This document shows positions 22,665-34,530 of a stretch of 64,000 nucleotides of DNA, one piece after another (the stretch's first letter is position 1; each line of letters opens with the position of its first letter). The position numbers were made by a program, and so were the translations under genes. Location: NCBI GenBank assembly GCA_047967505.1, contig CM106541.1, one strand, 5' to 3'. The notes under the pieces are model-generated. The model ran no database searches. It was given only the letters and a program-made list of their open reading frames with translations, and was not told the DNA's origin. The stretch is from Dipteris shenzhenensis (lineage: Eukaryota; Polypodiophyta; Polypodiopsida; Gleicheniales).

Positions 22665-23331
22665 CCATTTTGCAAATCTCCCCCTACGATTAGGCTTGCG
22701 AGCTAGATATGCTATTATAGACTGAGAGGTAAGGAAGAAAAATGGTCAAGGTAATAAATAGGAGCGAAACTTTTTGACTGAAAACACCAAAGAGAGAGCT
22801 TGCTGCTCCATTCCTTCATACCTTGTTTCCACATCTGTAAGCTATCAGCTGGGATAATAGATGGGTTGCATTCTACCTGCCTCTCCTTTTTGTAGCAATA
22901 CAGAACCAATTGAATGCAAAGATACACTTGGATTTACATAAAAGTCTTGAGGCCAATCAGGGGGCTTCAATATTGGGCCCTTACTCATGGCCTCCTTAAG
23001 TTGCTAGAAAAACTCTTGTTTCTCCACACCCTATTGAAAGAAACTCCTTTTCTTGTCAACAAGTTCATGGGACGCACTATCTCCATGAAATCATTACAAA
23101 AGCGTTGATAATACTTGCTCTTTCCTAGAATTCTATGAACACCAGTGACACTCTCAAGAGTTGGTAATGCCACGATTGCTTGAACCTTGTCAAGATCCAT
23201 TTGCAGGCCTTCTTCAGACACAATATGCCCCAACAAGACTACTTTTGTTTGAGCCAAATGACACTTGCTATGATTTAGACACCCTCTTGCTTCATCAATC
23301 CTAGCTAAGGCCATCTTTAACTTCTTCATGT
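22665..23331 (-). pseudogene. Gypsy C reverse transcriptase thumb and first RNase H
   Basis: From 23331 leftward: MKKLKMALARIDEARGCLN, KCHLAQTKVVLLGHIVSEEG, VQAIVALPTLESVTGVH, SKYYQRFCNDFMEIVRPM. This is the standard thumb/connection sequence after the YxDD box. Next, with stops, come FAPIYYLDHF and SIIAYLARKPNRRG, a decayed copy of the classic gypsy RNase H ('PIYYVSR...'). The break at 23331 is the CACTA-1 insertion point. The cysteine and helix spacing agree with other plant gypsy elements, so the family call is firm. Confidence 0.85.
23329..23331. repeat. Target-site duplication TGT, left
   Basis: Matches TGT at 34649-34651 on the other side of CACTA-1. Confidence 0.85.
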
Positions 23332-23427
23332 CACTACTACACATGGATCCTATTGCAATGTTTACGTACCGACGTTTAGCGCTCGCTTAGCGCTAATCGT
23401 CGGTATAAAAAGCGGGTTTCGTAAATC

Positions 23428-23549
23428 GTCGCTATATAGTGACTATTGCTGAAAGTCGCTATATAGCAACTTTTATAGAAAAAGTTGCTATATAGCGACT
23501 TTTAAAAAGTCGCTATATAGCGACTTTTAAAAAGTCGCTATATAGCGAC
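23428..23549. promoter_or_regulatory. Left subterminal palindrome array of CACTA-1
   Basis: Five copies of the motif gtcgctatatagcgac or close variants, spaced 18-35 bases apart. Subterminal repeats of this kind are the binding sites for the small transposon protein (TNPA in En/Spm). Variants mostly differ by GCGAC to GTGAC or GCAAC, as expected from decay of methylated CpG. Confidence 0.8.
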
Positions 23550-23748
23550 ACTGAGACAAAATACTATAGTGATGTTTTTACAGAGAGGTTTTTTTTTTTT
23601 TTATAGGCCTTAAAAGTTAGTTTTTTCCAATGACAAATTTTTTTAAATTTTCATACATGTTTGAACTCATAGAGAATAAAAAAATGAGAGCATGTACATC
23701 AAGCTTTTGAAGCTCATATATTCATGTCCAAATTTGAGATGAAAAAAA

Positions 23749-26700
23749 TCAAATAAGAGCATTTACATCAACTGTTTCATCTTGAGCCAAGTCTAAGGCG
23801 CCAAGCAAGTCTATCTCCAACTCTATACCAAGTTGATCTCCTATATCATCATCGTACTCTAGCATCGTACCTTCACCTAAAGGTATTTGATCATCTTCTT
23901 CAATAAAGCTTAAATGTGGTGATTGATCTTGATGATTGTTGTCTTCTTCGTCAATATCGTGATCTCCATCCTCCTCCCGTGTGATGTCATTATATGCGCA
24001 TCTTCCTCTTGGCTCATATGGTGATCGACATCTTCTTCACTAGATTCATCAATTGGATCCGGCATTGGTAGTGGCATCTCCATATCCACATCTCGATCTT
24101 CAAAAATTTGCTTACTTCGTGGTGCAACTTGGATCAGATACCACCATCTTGGATCAGAACGATCCGGATGAAAAACCACCTATATTGAAGATGGGTGCCA
24201 AATGTCGTCAATTATATATATATCAATGGACTTTAAAAACGAAAGCTTTGACTAATTAAATCATTAGTATGCACCTGCTCACAGTGCTCGGGAAGAAAAA
24301 AAGTATCACTTTCATTGGTCCAATGTTTGGTGGAGTCTATTGCAAAGAGACTGCTACTATCTTTTCTCACTGTCGCATGGGGACCGTTGTAAGTAGTTCT
24401 AAACCATTTTACATCAAGAATGAAAATAGTAAATCGTCTGAAATCAATTTCATAGATGTCGCGTATGGTTCCACAATAATCCAACTGTGAGGAGAGAAGA
24501 TTGGTATCCGAAGCACTTGCTCGGTTATCTTGTGTGAAGTTAGCCATGACTCCACAATCATACGTGACTCTCTTTGAATCGATGCGTTCCACGCAAAAAT
24601 GTCGTCCATATGACCATAATGCACTGTACTTTTTGTACTGTAAAACAATGAAGATGCACCTATTTTATAGCATATATTGCCACAAATAATTACTTAATTA
24701 CGTCAAGAGATAAGAAACTTACATGCACCATACATCCAGATGATAACTCTCACTCGCGCTTGCTTATTGTCTCTCCATCACGTTCGGCTTTACGTAGAGC
24801 CAGTTGTAGCCAATCAAGTGACATGTGAGTAGGGAGAAGAGCCAGATCTGGTGGATATGGTTGTGATCGCCTATACATTACTCTGAATCTCATCCTTGCA
24901 TTTATTCTTTCTGCTTTGGCCACTTCATATCTCTCAATCCACTTCTGTATCTCAGGGCTATTGAGGATACAAAACTTATTGAATTTCTCCATTTGCTCTT
25001 CGCTCATCTTTCTTTCAATCCCTTTTCCTTGGGGAACCTCGCCAACGATGCGATCATCATCCTTGTTGTGCCAAGCTTGCGACATATCAGGATCCGTGGA
25101 TGCAAGAAACTCTGTGATATATACTAATGACTCTTGCACAAGCCATCCCTCTGCCATGCTTGCTTCCGGTCTTGCTCTTTGTCTTACAAACCCCTTTAAA
25201 GTTTTCATAAACCGCTCAAGAAAAAACATCCATCGACTATGAACGGTACCTGCTATAGCCACCTCATCAACTATGTGCACAAGCAAGTGGACTTGAGTTG
25301 TCATAATGCTCGAGGGAAAGTGCTTCTCAAGCAAGCATACGGCTTTGATGGATTCCACCCTAGCCTTCTCGATGCTCGATATAGAGATCTCTTTTTGAGA
25401 TATCCACCTATTTCACATGTCCATGAAGAAAATACATAATGCGATTTGATAGTAAGCATACCTCACAATACCACAGATCTTGAATATAGCATTTCTAACA
25501 TCTTCTTGTAAGCACCCTTTTATTGTAATTGGGAGGATGAACTATCAAAGCAACAATGAAGTCATGTCAACAATATAACATAATAATAATTACGCTAACG
25601 CATCACTATTATCGGCACACTAATTCTACTTAGAATACCTGTAAGACCTTGTGCCAATCATGGGACTTGAGGCCACTAAGCTTATTGTCCTTTGAAAATG
25701 CTCCTTTCAAGCAACGCATGTACCCTGTCAGTGTTTGAAAAGAGGCAATGTCTGCCTTGACCGCTGCCTCCTCCCTCGTAGAGAGGATCCACGTTGCTTT
25801 CGGGAGGACAACTTTTCCCGAAGCATGCACTTGGGGCCACAAACGAGACATCCTATTCATAGCACGCAAGTCTTCTCGCACTCCTCTCGAGTCCTTGGAA
25901 CCAACCAAGTGTGCCCAAATAGTAGCCCCCACATTCTTGAAGATATGCATGGGATCCAAGAGATGATTGATTTGTAACTGACCCCAATAAGGAAGCTCGT
26001 GAAAGATCGATAGCCTCTTCATACCAGGAGGAGGTTCCTCTCCATTTGCCCTCCAAGCTTGAATCCAATCACTTGCCTTCAAATATGATGGTGGTGGATC
26101 AAGCTGACCTCCACGTGCGAGATGGTCAAGCGGAAGGTATCGAGCATGACCTTCATAAACATTTTTCCTCATATGTTTGGAGTAGCGTGCAAGCGATTTC
26201 AGAGCCGCGGTTCACAAACAGGACAAGCATGGTACCCACTTGTAACAAGTCCTGCACGCATGCATGAATGTGTTAGTACAAGACATGCATGCAAAAGAGA
26301 GTAAAAAAAGCATAATCCCTCATTGTACATGTAAAGACACAACCACGTACCTGCGCACTCTCCATATCCTGGGTAGTCATGCATGGTCCACATCAAGATA
26401 CCCCTGACCAAAATATCATTGGTATGTCTAGGAGCTCTGGAAATATCAAAGACCTGCACTCCTCTCCATAATATCTGTAACTCCTCTATCAAAGGTGCCA
26501 TGTACACATCCATGTTTTTTGCCTTGTACTTTCCTGGCACAAGTAGTGCAAGCATGAGGTGTCCCTTTTTGATTGTTAGCCATGGTGGGATATTGTAATT
26601 CACCACGACTATGGGCCATGTCGACCAAGATGTCGAGCGTAACCCGAAAGGATTCACGCTGTCCATGGCTAGCCCAAGATGTAAGTTGTGTGGCTCCCTC

Positions 26701-27731
26701 GCAAAGTCCCGCCTTGTGCTTCCAAGCTGCACAATCTGCGGGAATCCTCAATGTGTCATCAGTGGACCGATGAGATGCATGCCATGTCATCAACTCCGCT
26801 ATGGATTTGCATCGAAACATGTGTTGTATTCTTGCAAGGATGGGAAAGTGTCTCAAGACCTTTACTGGTATCCGCTCACCCTACAAGTCATCTCTATATC
26901 ATTGTTCCCCACACTTTGGACAACTAGCCAAATCTCCATGCTCACGACGAAAGAGAATACAATCATTACGGCAAGCATGGATGGTATCATAATCCATACC
27001 CACCATTGTTAGCATCTTTTTCGTTTCATCTCTTGATGTGGGAATGGTATTTGGTGCAGGCAACATCTTCTGGAGCAACCTATGACAAAGACAGTATCCA
27101 AATGATGATTCTCAAAACAAACAATATACAAATAATGAGTCAAACTAATGCAAGGGCTAACCTCATTAAGGCCGAGACACTTGTATCCGACCACCCATAC
27201 TGTACTTGTAGATTCAAGATTGAGAGACAAGCACGTAGTTTAGACATCCTAGCACCCTCGTACAATTGTGTTGATTGCAACTCTCGCATTTTGACCTCAG
27301 ACTCTGACATCACGTGTATGTGGGATGTAGTGCCCCTAAAAATGGAATCCATCATGTCGACCATACCCTCGTCGTCATCCGAGAGACTATAGTTTTACTG
27401 AAAGTGAGAAGGTATATGTGTACCCTCGTCACCTCCTCATCCTGTTTTAAGATTTCATGTAAATATAAGATCTTCTATTTCCTGGTATACAATAAGATTG
27501 CGAACTTAAATAGCTTTGACTTACCGATGAGCCATCAACATGTGCAACACCAACGGGGGGTACTGGTTCTGGTTCCTCCCCATACATCCGCAAGTGGCGC
27601 ATGATAATACGACGTTGATGTCGTACTTCTCGCTTGCAATGAGTGCAATGACAATATAACCTTTCCGTAAGCCACTTCGTGCTCCTGGGCATTGGCGCAT
27701 CATCAGACGAGCTTCCACTCGTCCCTTCCAT
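23749..27731 (-). pseudogene. CACTA-1 TNP2-type transposase (tnpD-like), multi-exon
   Basis: Read leftward from ATG 27731. Exon 1 (27731-27525) ends with a GT donor. Exon 2 (27386-27162) carries DEGMVDMMDSIF. Exon 3 (27079-26351) reads MVGMDYDTIHACRNDCILF, CPKCGEQ, IPVKVLRHFPIL, a frameshift near 26650, then LGLAMDSVNPFGL and NIPPWLTIKKGHLMLALLVPG. Exon 4 (26251-25639) has HACPVCEPRL, LPYWGQLQINHLLDPMHIF and KNVG, and ends with GLKSHDWHKVLQ. Later exons carry DUF4218 (VHLLVHIVDEVAIAG, HSRWMFFLERFMKTLKG, 25358-24776) and DUF4216 (LDYCGTIRDIYEIDF, 24592-24233; VVFHPDRSDPRWWYL after an intron), then an acidic tail ending at TGA 23751-23749. TNP2 is the catalytic protein that excises and inserts the element. 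At least two stops after CGEQ and two frameshifts disable it. Confidence 0.9.
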
Positions 27732-27835
27732 CTACACTTATAAAATCACAACATAAGCATGAGGAGGACATATTGACAATTATAAAAAAGCATGTTTGAG
27801 CTTCTCTTGATGCCACATCAAAAAAATGACAGTAA

Positions 27836-27942
27836 GCGTCACTATATAGCGACGCTTTGCTCTGTTCCGTTGCTATATAGTGACGTTTTTAATTAAAAAC
27901 GTCTCTATATAGCGACGGATTAGCGTTGCTATATAGCGACGC
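27836..27942. promoter_or_regulatory. Central palindrome array between divergent genes
   Basis: Four copies of the same core (variants of gcgtcgctatatagcgacgc) lie 105 bases upstream of the TNP2 ATG and upstream of the rightward gene's leader. A gtttttaattaaaaac palindrome lies in the middle. In ordinary CACTA elements these motifs occur only near the ends. Here they sit where a shared divergent promoter should be, so transposon protein bound there could regulate both genes; this is inference. Confidence 0.7.
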
Positions 27943-28140
27943 TGTGGGTTGAAACTCGAAACGCCGAAACGCGTGGCGTTTTGCTCATTCCATTCCCTAA
28001 TCTCTCAAGTAAGCAACCCAAAATCTCCTCCCACCTATTTCCGACGACCTCCCATCTATTCCAAGCAACCTCCCACTCTATTTTCCACTCCTCACCCTTC
28101 TCCTACCTCTTGTGCTCCCTCTCTATCCTTTTCCCTCTTT

Positions 28141-28497
28141 GGTTTCTTGAAAGAAAGTTCTTCAAGAGGTGAGTTTGTTTCAACAATGTAGGTTGTTTGT
28201 TTGTTAGATTTAGTTTTGTGAGTATTTCTTCTTGTATTGCTAAGCCTGTAAACTAGTTTTCATGCTTGTTTTGAAAGGATTGAAACAAAAAACGAGATTT
28301 CAAGAAAGAAAGAAAACTCACCTCTTTTTTCTGTATTTCTCTTCCTTCTCTTTCTCCTTGTCTCCTCAATCTCCTCCCTTCAAGAAGTTGCTTTTGTAAT
28401 CTCCTCCTTCCACTAACATCTTATTTGAAAAAATGGGTTGTTTTCTCTCTTTTGTAGGGCCAGTCCACTACACTGAGCGGGACATACTATTTCAGGT
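28141..28497 (+). other. Leader of the rightward CACTA-1 gene with a probable small exon
   Basis: A segment bounded by ttttgtag and ttcag/gtaagt (about 28459-28494) looks like a short exon containing 'ggccagtccac...gagcgggac'. The same segment is conserved in CACTA-2 (48006-48051). CACTA-2 has lost the GTAAG donor (gataaaa). The conservation suggests a 5' untranslated exon, with transcription starting near the central array. Confidence 0.45.
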
Positions 28498-28589
28498 AAG
28501 TGCTTTCTCTTTTTTCCATTTATTATTTTTGTTATTTGCATTGGCCTACAGCTAGCGCCTTAAGCGCTAGCTGCAGTGATGGGCGTAGG

Positions 28590-28830
28590 AACCCTCTCTT
28601 CCCCTCCCACTCTTTCCTTCTTCCCCCTTCTCTTATTCTCTTTTTTCCCCCTTCTCTTTTTTCCCTCTTCTCTTATTCTCTCTTTCCCCCTTCTCTATTT
28701 CCCCCTCATCTCTTTTCCCTTCTCTCTTTCCTTTCCCTCTTATTCTCTATTTCCTTTCCCTCTTATTCTCTTATGCTTATGCTTCTCCCATTCCCCCTTC
28801 TCTCTTTCCCCCTTCTCTATTTTCCCCTTC
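28590..28830 (+). repeat. Pyrimidine tract in CACTA-1
   Basis: Mostly C and T on the plus strand (ctcttccccttctc words). It grades into the palindromic satellite. Open frames over it are composition artefacts. Confidence 0.8.
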
Positions 28831-31800
28831 TCTCATTCGCATAAGCTCATGCTCATGCATGAGCATAAGCATGAGCTTATGCTTATGCTAATGCTTAAGC
28901 ATAAGCATAAGCATAAGCATAATATTCTCTTATGCTTATGCTTCTCTCATTCCCCCTTCTCTCTTTCCCCCTTCTCTATTTCCCCCTTCTCTCATTCGCA
29001 TAAGCTCGCTCATGCATGAGCATAAGCATGAGCTTATGCTTATGCTAATGCTTAAGCATAAGCATAAGCATAAGCATAAGCATAAGCTCATGCTTATGCT
29101 CATGCATGAGCATGAGCTTATGCTTAAGTTTCCCCCTTCTTTATTTCTCTATTTCAACATAAGCTTATGCATAAGCATGAGCTTATGCGGAAATAGAGAA
29201 TGAGAGAAGCTTATGCTTCTCTCATTCTCTATTTCTGCATAAGCTCATTCTCTATTTATTTATGCATGAGCTTATGCGGAAATAGAGAATGAGAGAAGCA
29301 TAAGCTCCTTCTCTATTTCCGCATAAGCTCCTTCTCTATTTCCGCATGAGCATAAGCATGAGCTTATGCTTATGCTTATGCAATAAGCATGAGCTTATGC
29401 TAAGCATAAGCATAAGCTCATGCTTATGCTCATGCATGAGCTTACGCGGAAATAGAGAAGCATAAGCATAAGCATGAGCTTATGCTTATGCTTATGTGGA
29501 AACATAAGCATAAGCATAAGCATAAGCTCATGCTCATGCTCATGCATGAGCATAGAGAATGAGAGAAGCTTATGCAGAAACTCATTCTATTTCTGCATAA
29601 GCTCCTTCTCTATTTCCGCATGAGAATAAGCATGAGCTTATGCGGAAACTCATTCTCTATTTCTGCATAAGCTCCTTCTCTATTTCCGCATGAGCATGAG
29701 CTTATGCTTAAGTTTCCGCATAAGCTCATGCTTATGCATGAGCTTATGCGGAAATAGAGAATGAGAGAAGCTTATGCGGAAACTCATTCTATTTTCGCAT
29801 AAGCTCCTTCTCTTATGCTCATGCATGAGCATGAGCTTATGCTTAAGTTTCCGCATAAGCTTATGCTTATGCATGAGCTTATGTGGAAATAGAGAATGAG
29901 AGAAGCTTATGCGGAAACTCATTCTCTATTTCCGCATAAGCTCCTTCTCTACTTCCGCATGAGCATAAGCATAAGCATAAGCATAAGCTCATGCTTATGC
30001 TCATGCATGCACATGAGCTTATGCTTATGTTTCCGCATAAGCTCATGCTTATGCATGAGCTTATGCGGAAATAGAGAATGAGAGAAGCTTATGCAGAAAC
30101 TCATTCTCTATTTCCGCATAAGCTCCTTCTCTACTTCCGCATGAGCATAAGCTCATGCTTATGCTCATGCATGAGCATGAGCTTATGCTTAAGTTTCCGC
30201 ATAAGCTTATGCTTATGCATGAGCTTATGCAGAAATAGAGAATGAGAGAAGCTTATGCGAATCTCATTCTCTATTTTTGCATAAGCTCATTCTCTATTTC
30301 CCACTCTATTTCCCTCTTCTCTTATCTCCCCCTCATCTCTTTCCCCCTCATCTCTTTCCCCCTTCTCTCATTCGCATAAACTTTCCCTCTTCTTTATTTC
30401 TCTATTTCCCACTCTATTTCCCTCTTCTCTCATTTCCCCCTCATCTCTTTCCCCCTTCTCTCATTCGCATAAGCTTTCCCCCTTCTTTATTTCTCTATTT
30501 CCGCACAAGCTTTCTCTTATGCATGAGCTTATGCGGAAATAGAGAATGAGAGAAGCTTCTCTCATTCTCTATTTCCGCATAAGCTTATGCTTATGCATGA
30601 GCTTATGCGGAAATAGAGAATGAGAGAAGCATAAGCATGAGCTCATGCTTATACATGAGCTTATGCGGAAATAGAGAATGAGAGAAGCTTATGCGGAAAC
30701 TCATTCTATTTCCGCATAAGCTCCTTCTCTATTTCCGCATGAGCATAAGCATGAGCTTATGTGGAAACTCATTCTCTATTTCCACATACGCTCCTTCTCT
30801 ATTTCCGCATGAGCATGAGCTTATGCTTAAGTTTCCGCATAAGATCATGCTTATGCATGAGCTTATGCAGAAATAGAGAATGAGAGAAGCTTATGCGGAA
30901 ACTCATTCTATCTCCGCATAAGCTCCTTCTCTTATGCTCATGCATGAGCATGAGCTTATGCTTAAGTTTCTGCATAAGCTTATGCTTATGCATGAGCTTA
31001 TGCGGAAATAGAGAATGAGAGAAGCTTATGCTTCTCTCATTCTCTATTTCCGCATAAGCTTATTCTCTATTTCCCACTCTATTTCCCCCTTCTCTCCTTC
31101 TCTATTTCCGCATAAGCTCATGCTTATGCTTATGCAGAAATAGAGAAGGAGAGAAGCATAATAGAGAATGAGAGAAGCACAAGCATAAGCTTCTGCTTCT
31201 CTCCTTCTCTATTTCCGCATAAGCTCATTCTCTATTTCCGCATAAGCTTATGCTTATGCTTCTCTCATTCCCCCTCATCTCTTTCCCCCTTCTCTCATTT
31301 GCATAAGCTTTCCCCCTTCTTTATTTCTCTATTTCCGCACAAGCTTTCTCTGATACATGAGCTTATGCGGAAATAGAGAACGAGAGAAGCTTCTCTCGTT
31401 CTCTATTTCCGCATAAGCTCATGCATAAGCATAAGCTTATGCGGAAATAGAGAATGAGCTTATGCGGAAATAGAGAACGAGATAAGCTCATGCATAAGCA
31501 TAAGCTTATGCGGAAATAGAGAATGAGCTTATGCGGAAATAGAGAACGAGAGAAGCTTCTCTCGTTCTCTATTTCCGCATAAGCTCATTCTCTATTTCCG
31601 CATAAGCTTATGCTTATGCATGAGCTTATGCGGAAATAGAGAATGAGAGAAGCATAAGCATTCTCTCATTCTCTATTTCCGCATAAGCTCATTCCCCCTC
31701 ATCTCTTTCCCCCTTCTCTCATTCGCATAAGCTTTCCCCCTTCTTTATTTCTCTATTTCCGCACAAGCTTTCTCTTATGCATGAGCTTATGCTTAAGTTT

Positions 31801-32365
31801 CCGCATAAGCCTTTCCCCCTTATCATTCCCCCTCATCTCTTTCCCCCTTCTCTCATTCACATAAGCTTTCCCCCTTCTTTATTTCTCTATTTCCGCACAA
31901 GCTTTCTCTTATGCATGAGCTTATGCGGAAATAGAGAACGAGAGAAGCATGAGCTTATGCGGAAATAGAGAACGAGAGAAGCTTCTCTCATTCTCTATTT
32001 CCGCATAAGGTCATTCTCTATTTCCGCATAAGCTTATGCTTATGCATGAGCTTATGCGGAAATAGAGAATGAGAGAAGCATAAGCATGAGCTTATGCTTC
32101 TCTCATTCTCTATTTCTGCATAAGCTCATTCTCTATTTCCGCATAAGCTTATGCTTATGCATGAGCTTATGCGGAAATAGAGAATGAGAGAAGAATAAGC
32201 ATGAGCTTATGCTTCTCTCATTCTCTATTTCCGCATAAGCTCATTCTCTATTTCCGCATAAGCTTATGCTTATGCTTCTCTCATTCCCCCTCATCTCTTT
32301 CCCCTTCTCTATTTCCCCCTTCTCTCATTCTCTATTTCCGCATAAGCATAAGCATGAGCTTATTC
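28830..32365. repeat. Large palindromic satellite inside CACTA-1
   Basis: About 3.5 kb built from a few words: gcataagcttatgc and catgagcttatgc (self-complementary), gcggaaatagagaatgag, and their reverse complements ctcattctctatttccgc, with scattered pyrimidine tracts. Each word occurs in both orientations close together, so the strand can fold into nested hairpins. It lies between the leader exon and the coding exon of the rightward gene, that is, inside a probable intron. CACTA-2 has a shorter array of related words at the same place (48470-49190). Confidence 0.95.
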
Positions 32366-32520
32366 TCTCTAACTCTTAGTCTCTATTTCCCTTTTCTTCC
32401 TCTTCTCTTTCCTTTCCCTCTTCTTTCCTTTCCATCTTCTTTCCCTCTTTCCTTTCCCTCTTCTTTCTTTTCCCTCTTCTTTCGTCTTGCCTATGCCTAT
32501 GCCTATGCCTATGCTTATGT
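32366..32520 (+). repeat. Pyrimidine tract and (GCCTAT)n
   Basis: CT-rich words followed by several copies of gcctat just before a T-rich stretch and a possible splice acceptor (tgttag) ahead of the coding exon. Confidence 0.7.
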
Positions 32521-32555
32521 TTGTTTTTTTGTTTTCTGTTTTCGTGTTAGTGTCT

Positions 32556-34110
32556 ATGTTAGACATGGGATCACGTCGCTCATCCGACGAGTACGGACAT
32601 CCTCGCAGGAGGAGAGCTCATGATCTATATGCTCCAGAGGACTTTGATTCCTCTCATGCGACTACCCCGAGGACTACCCCTGGTCCGAATCCTCTCGGAC
32701 CTAGCACTACGACTACCCCTGGTCCGACTCCTCTTCCACGTAGCACTGCGACTACCCCTCGGGGAACTCCTTTGCTAGCCGCGCATGGCTTTGTCGGGAG
32801 TCCCGACGAGTTTGTAGCGTAGATGAGTGATGAGGAGGCAGTGAGATTCTTCTCTCTGCTCTCTCAGAGGACCTCAACAATTCCTTCCCCTACACCGATG
32901 GATGGACGTACTGCCCAGCCATCCCCTCGCGTCCCTTCGACCGCGGGATCATCACTTGCGCATGCCTCTCGCAAGGGAAGGAAGAGTAGGATGGGCGGCT
33001 CATGTTGTGTTGACTCGGGGGATGTAGACAAGTCAACACACTCACGCTCCTTTAGGTCTCCACTTGGTTCAGAGACATAGTATCAGTCAGGTCCCTTTCC
33101 CTCTCCTAGTCCCACTGCTACTCCTTGCTCCGGAAGCGCTCGCGCACATTCCACTCCTTCAATTTCTGCTACCGTCAGTCCGCCTTACTCATCAGGGGAT
33201 CTCTTCTATCAAATCACATCTGCCAGAGAGATAATAGAAGATAAAAAGGGCAAAGAAGTGATGGCCACCATGAGGAGGTTGATGAGTCATCACTTCAAGA
33301 GCGGCATAAATACCGATTGGCGGTATCAAGATGGCCAAAAGAAGCAGGCGGTGATCGATGAGTTAAAACAAAGATACCCTAATCCGCCAAATGTGGAGTT
33401 TAATGACAATTATATGCGAGAGCACATGGGTTTGGTCCTGAAGCATCGTAGATCAACCTTGCGTACTTCCATCACAAAGGGGTTGGCTAAACCCAGCTGG
33501 GCAGACAAAGCTGATTGGAAGTACTTCAAGAAGCAACATAGGGACCATCCCGAAATGTTCGAGGGTCAGAGGAGGGCTGCGAAGAGACGGCTGGATATCG
33601 TAGGTACTTCGCACTTTGGTGCAGGCGGACGGTATGCATTCGAGGCAATCGTGGTAAGTCTACTTCTTCTCATTTAATGTATTGTTCTATTTGTTTTACT
33701 TACATATTACATGCACTTTAGCTAACTCTAACTCTCGTAAATTGGATCCATAGCAAGCTGCGATGGGCCATCTTCCTACAGATGCAGAGACGTGACGCGC
33801 ATTTCAGATAGGAACAAAGCCGTGGTTCATTGAGCAAGAGGCAATGGGAGCGACGGTCGATTGGGCTGAGGTGGCTGCTCGCACGGTATAAGTTTACTCC
33901 TACTTGTAATCTCACTTTTTTAATTAAGTTCCAATCTAATTTTTGATTTATATGGTTCACTCTTAGGGTCAAAGCTCAAGCATCCCATCATCGGAGGCGA
34001 GTGATCAACAGGGCCAAGGATCAGACGCAGGTGGCGACGACAAGGGAGAAGACGCAGGTGTCGAGGACCAAGGAACAGGCCAACAAGACGAAGATGATTC
34101 GGATGAGTAG
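32556..34110 (+). pseudogene. CACTA-1 second gene, Transposase_24-like, three coding exons
   Basis: Coding exons are 32556-33653, 33754-33885 and 33967-34110. The introns begin GT and end AG, and all junctions are in phase 0 (1098, 132 and 144 bases). The first 200 residues are Ser/Pro/Thr-rich, with a TTPGPTPL-like repeat. The conserved region follows: MATMRRLMSHHFKSGINTDW, LVLKHRRSTLRTSITKG, WADKADWKYFKKQHRDHPE and GTSHFGAGGR, the pattern of plant Ptta/En/Spm Transposase_24 proteins. The last exon is Asp/Glu/Gly/Gln-rich. Three in-frame stops interrupt it (TAG 32820, TAG 33078, TGA 33793); no frameshift is seen. CACTA-2 has CGA at the third site. The start could be 32556 or 32565. The likely role is the DNA-binding accessory protein. 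Confidence 0.8.
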
Positions 34111-34315
34111 TAGTGGTAGTAGCATCTTATATATCCGCTCGTTTGAGCAATTTTGTATCGCCCTTTCAAAAGGGTAATTTTGTTACAAACACTGTTGTAT
34201 ATGTCCGACATGTATATGCATTTGTTACTCATCATTTCACAAGAACAATTTTGTATCACCCTGCAAGCAAGGGAAATTTTGTTATAAAAAACTTTATTTT
34301 GTAACTACAAAAAAA

Positions 34316-34385
34316 AAAAAAGGATTAGTGGGGCTAAATAGGGCCAAAAGGAAGCCCTGTTTAGCCCCACTAACCCTTTTTTTTT
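34316..34385. other. Conserved hairpin flanked by A run and T run
   Basis: Left arm 34318-34344 (core gtggggctaaatagggc) pairs with right arm 34353-34380 (core gccctgtttagccccac), with a loop of about 8 bases and two G-T type mismatches. An A run precedes it and a T run follows. It lies between the 3' end of the second gene and the right palindrome array. CACTA-2 keeps the structure at 50357-50422. Confidence 0.75.
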
Positions 34386-34398
34386 ACTTCTGTTAATC

Positions 34399-34530
34399 AT
34401 CGCTATATAGCGACGTTTACCAGTGTCGCTATATAGCGACGATTAATAGTGTCGCTATATAGCGATGTTTGCATCGTCGCTATATAGCGACGTTTGCCAG
34501 TGTCGCTATATAGCGACAATTTATAGTGAC
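34399..34530. promoter_or_regulatory. Right subterminal palindrome array of CACTA-1
   Basis: Five good copies of (a/g)tcgctatatagcgacg at intervals of 26-27 bases, with the spacer caatgttt/cgtttaccagt repeated between them. The regular spacing is tighter than at the left end. Probable transposase-accessory binding sites. Confidence 0.85.

Larger units (their letters stand above)
21850..23331 (-). mobile_element. Ty3/gypsy C, downstream part (split by CACTA-1)
   Basis: This minus-strand piece is the continuation of the reverse transcriptase that begins at 34920-34649. The frames on the two sides join exactly once CACTA-1 and one TGT target copy are removed. It holds the reverse transcriptase thumb, a decayed first RNase H and a second RNase H, then a short tail and the candidate polypurine tract. 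No integrase follows. Confidence 0.9.

Noticed and set aside
23428-23549. CRISPR-like array of short palindromic repeats
   Set aside because: Spacers are short, repeated themselves and the motif lies at transposon ends; plant nuclear context. It is a subterminal CACTA array.
28576-32566. Open frames of 60-147 codons across the satellite, rich in His-Lys or Leu-Met
   Set aside because: They follow from repeats of cataag/cttatg and ctcttc words in several frames and both strands; no family motif.
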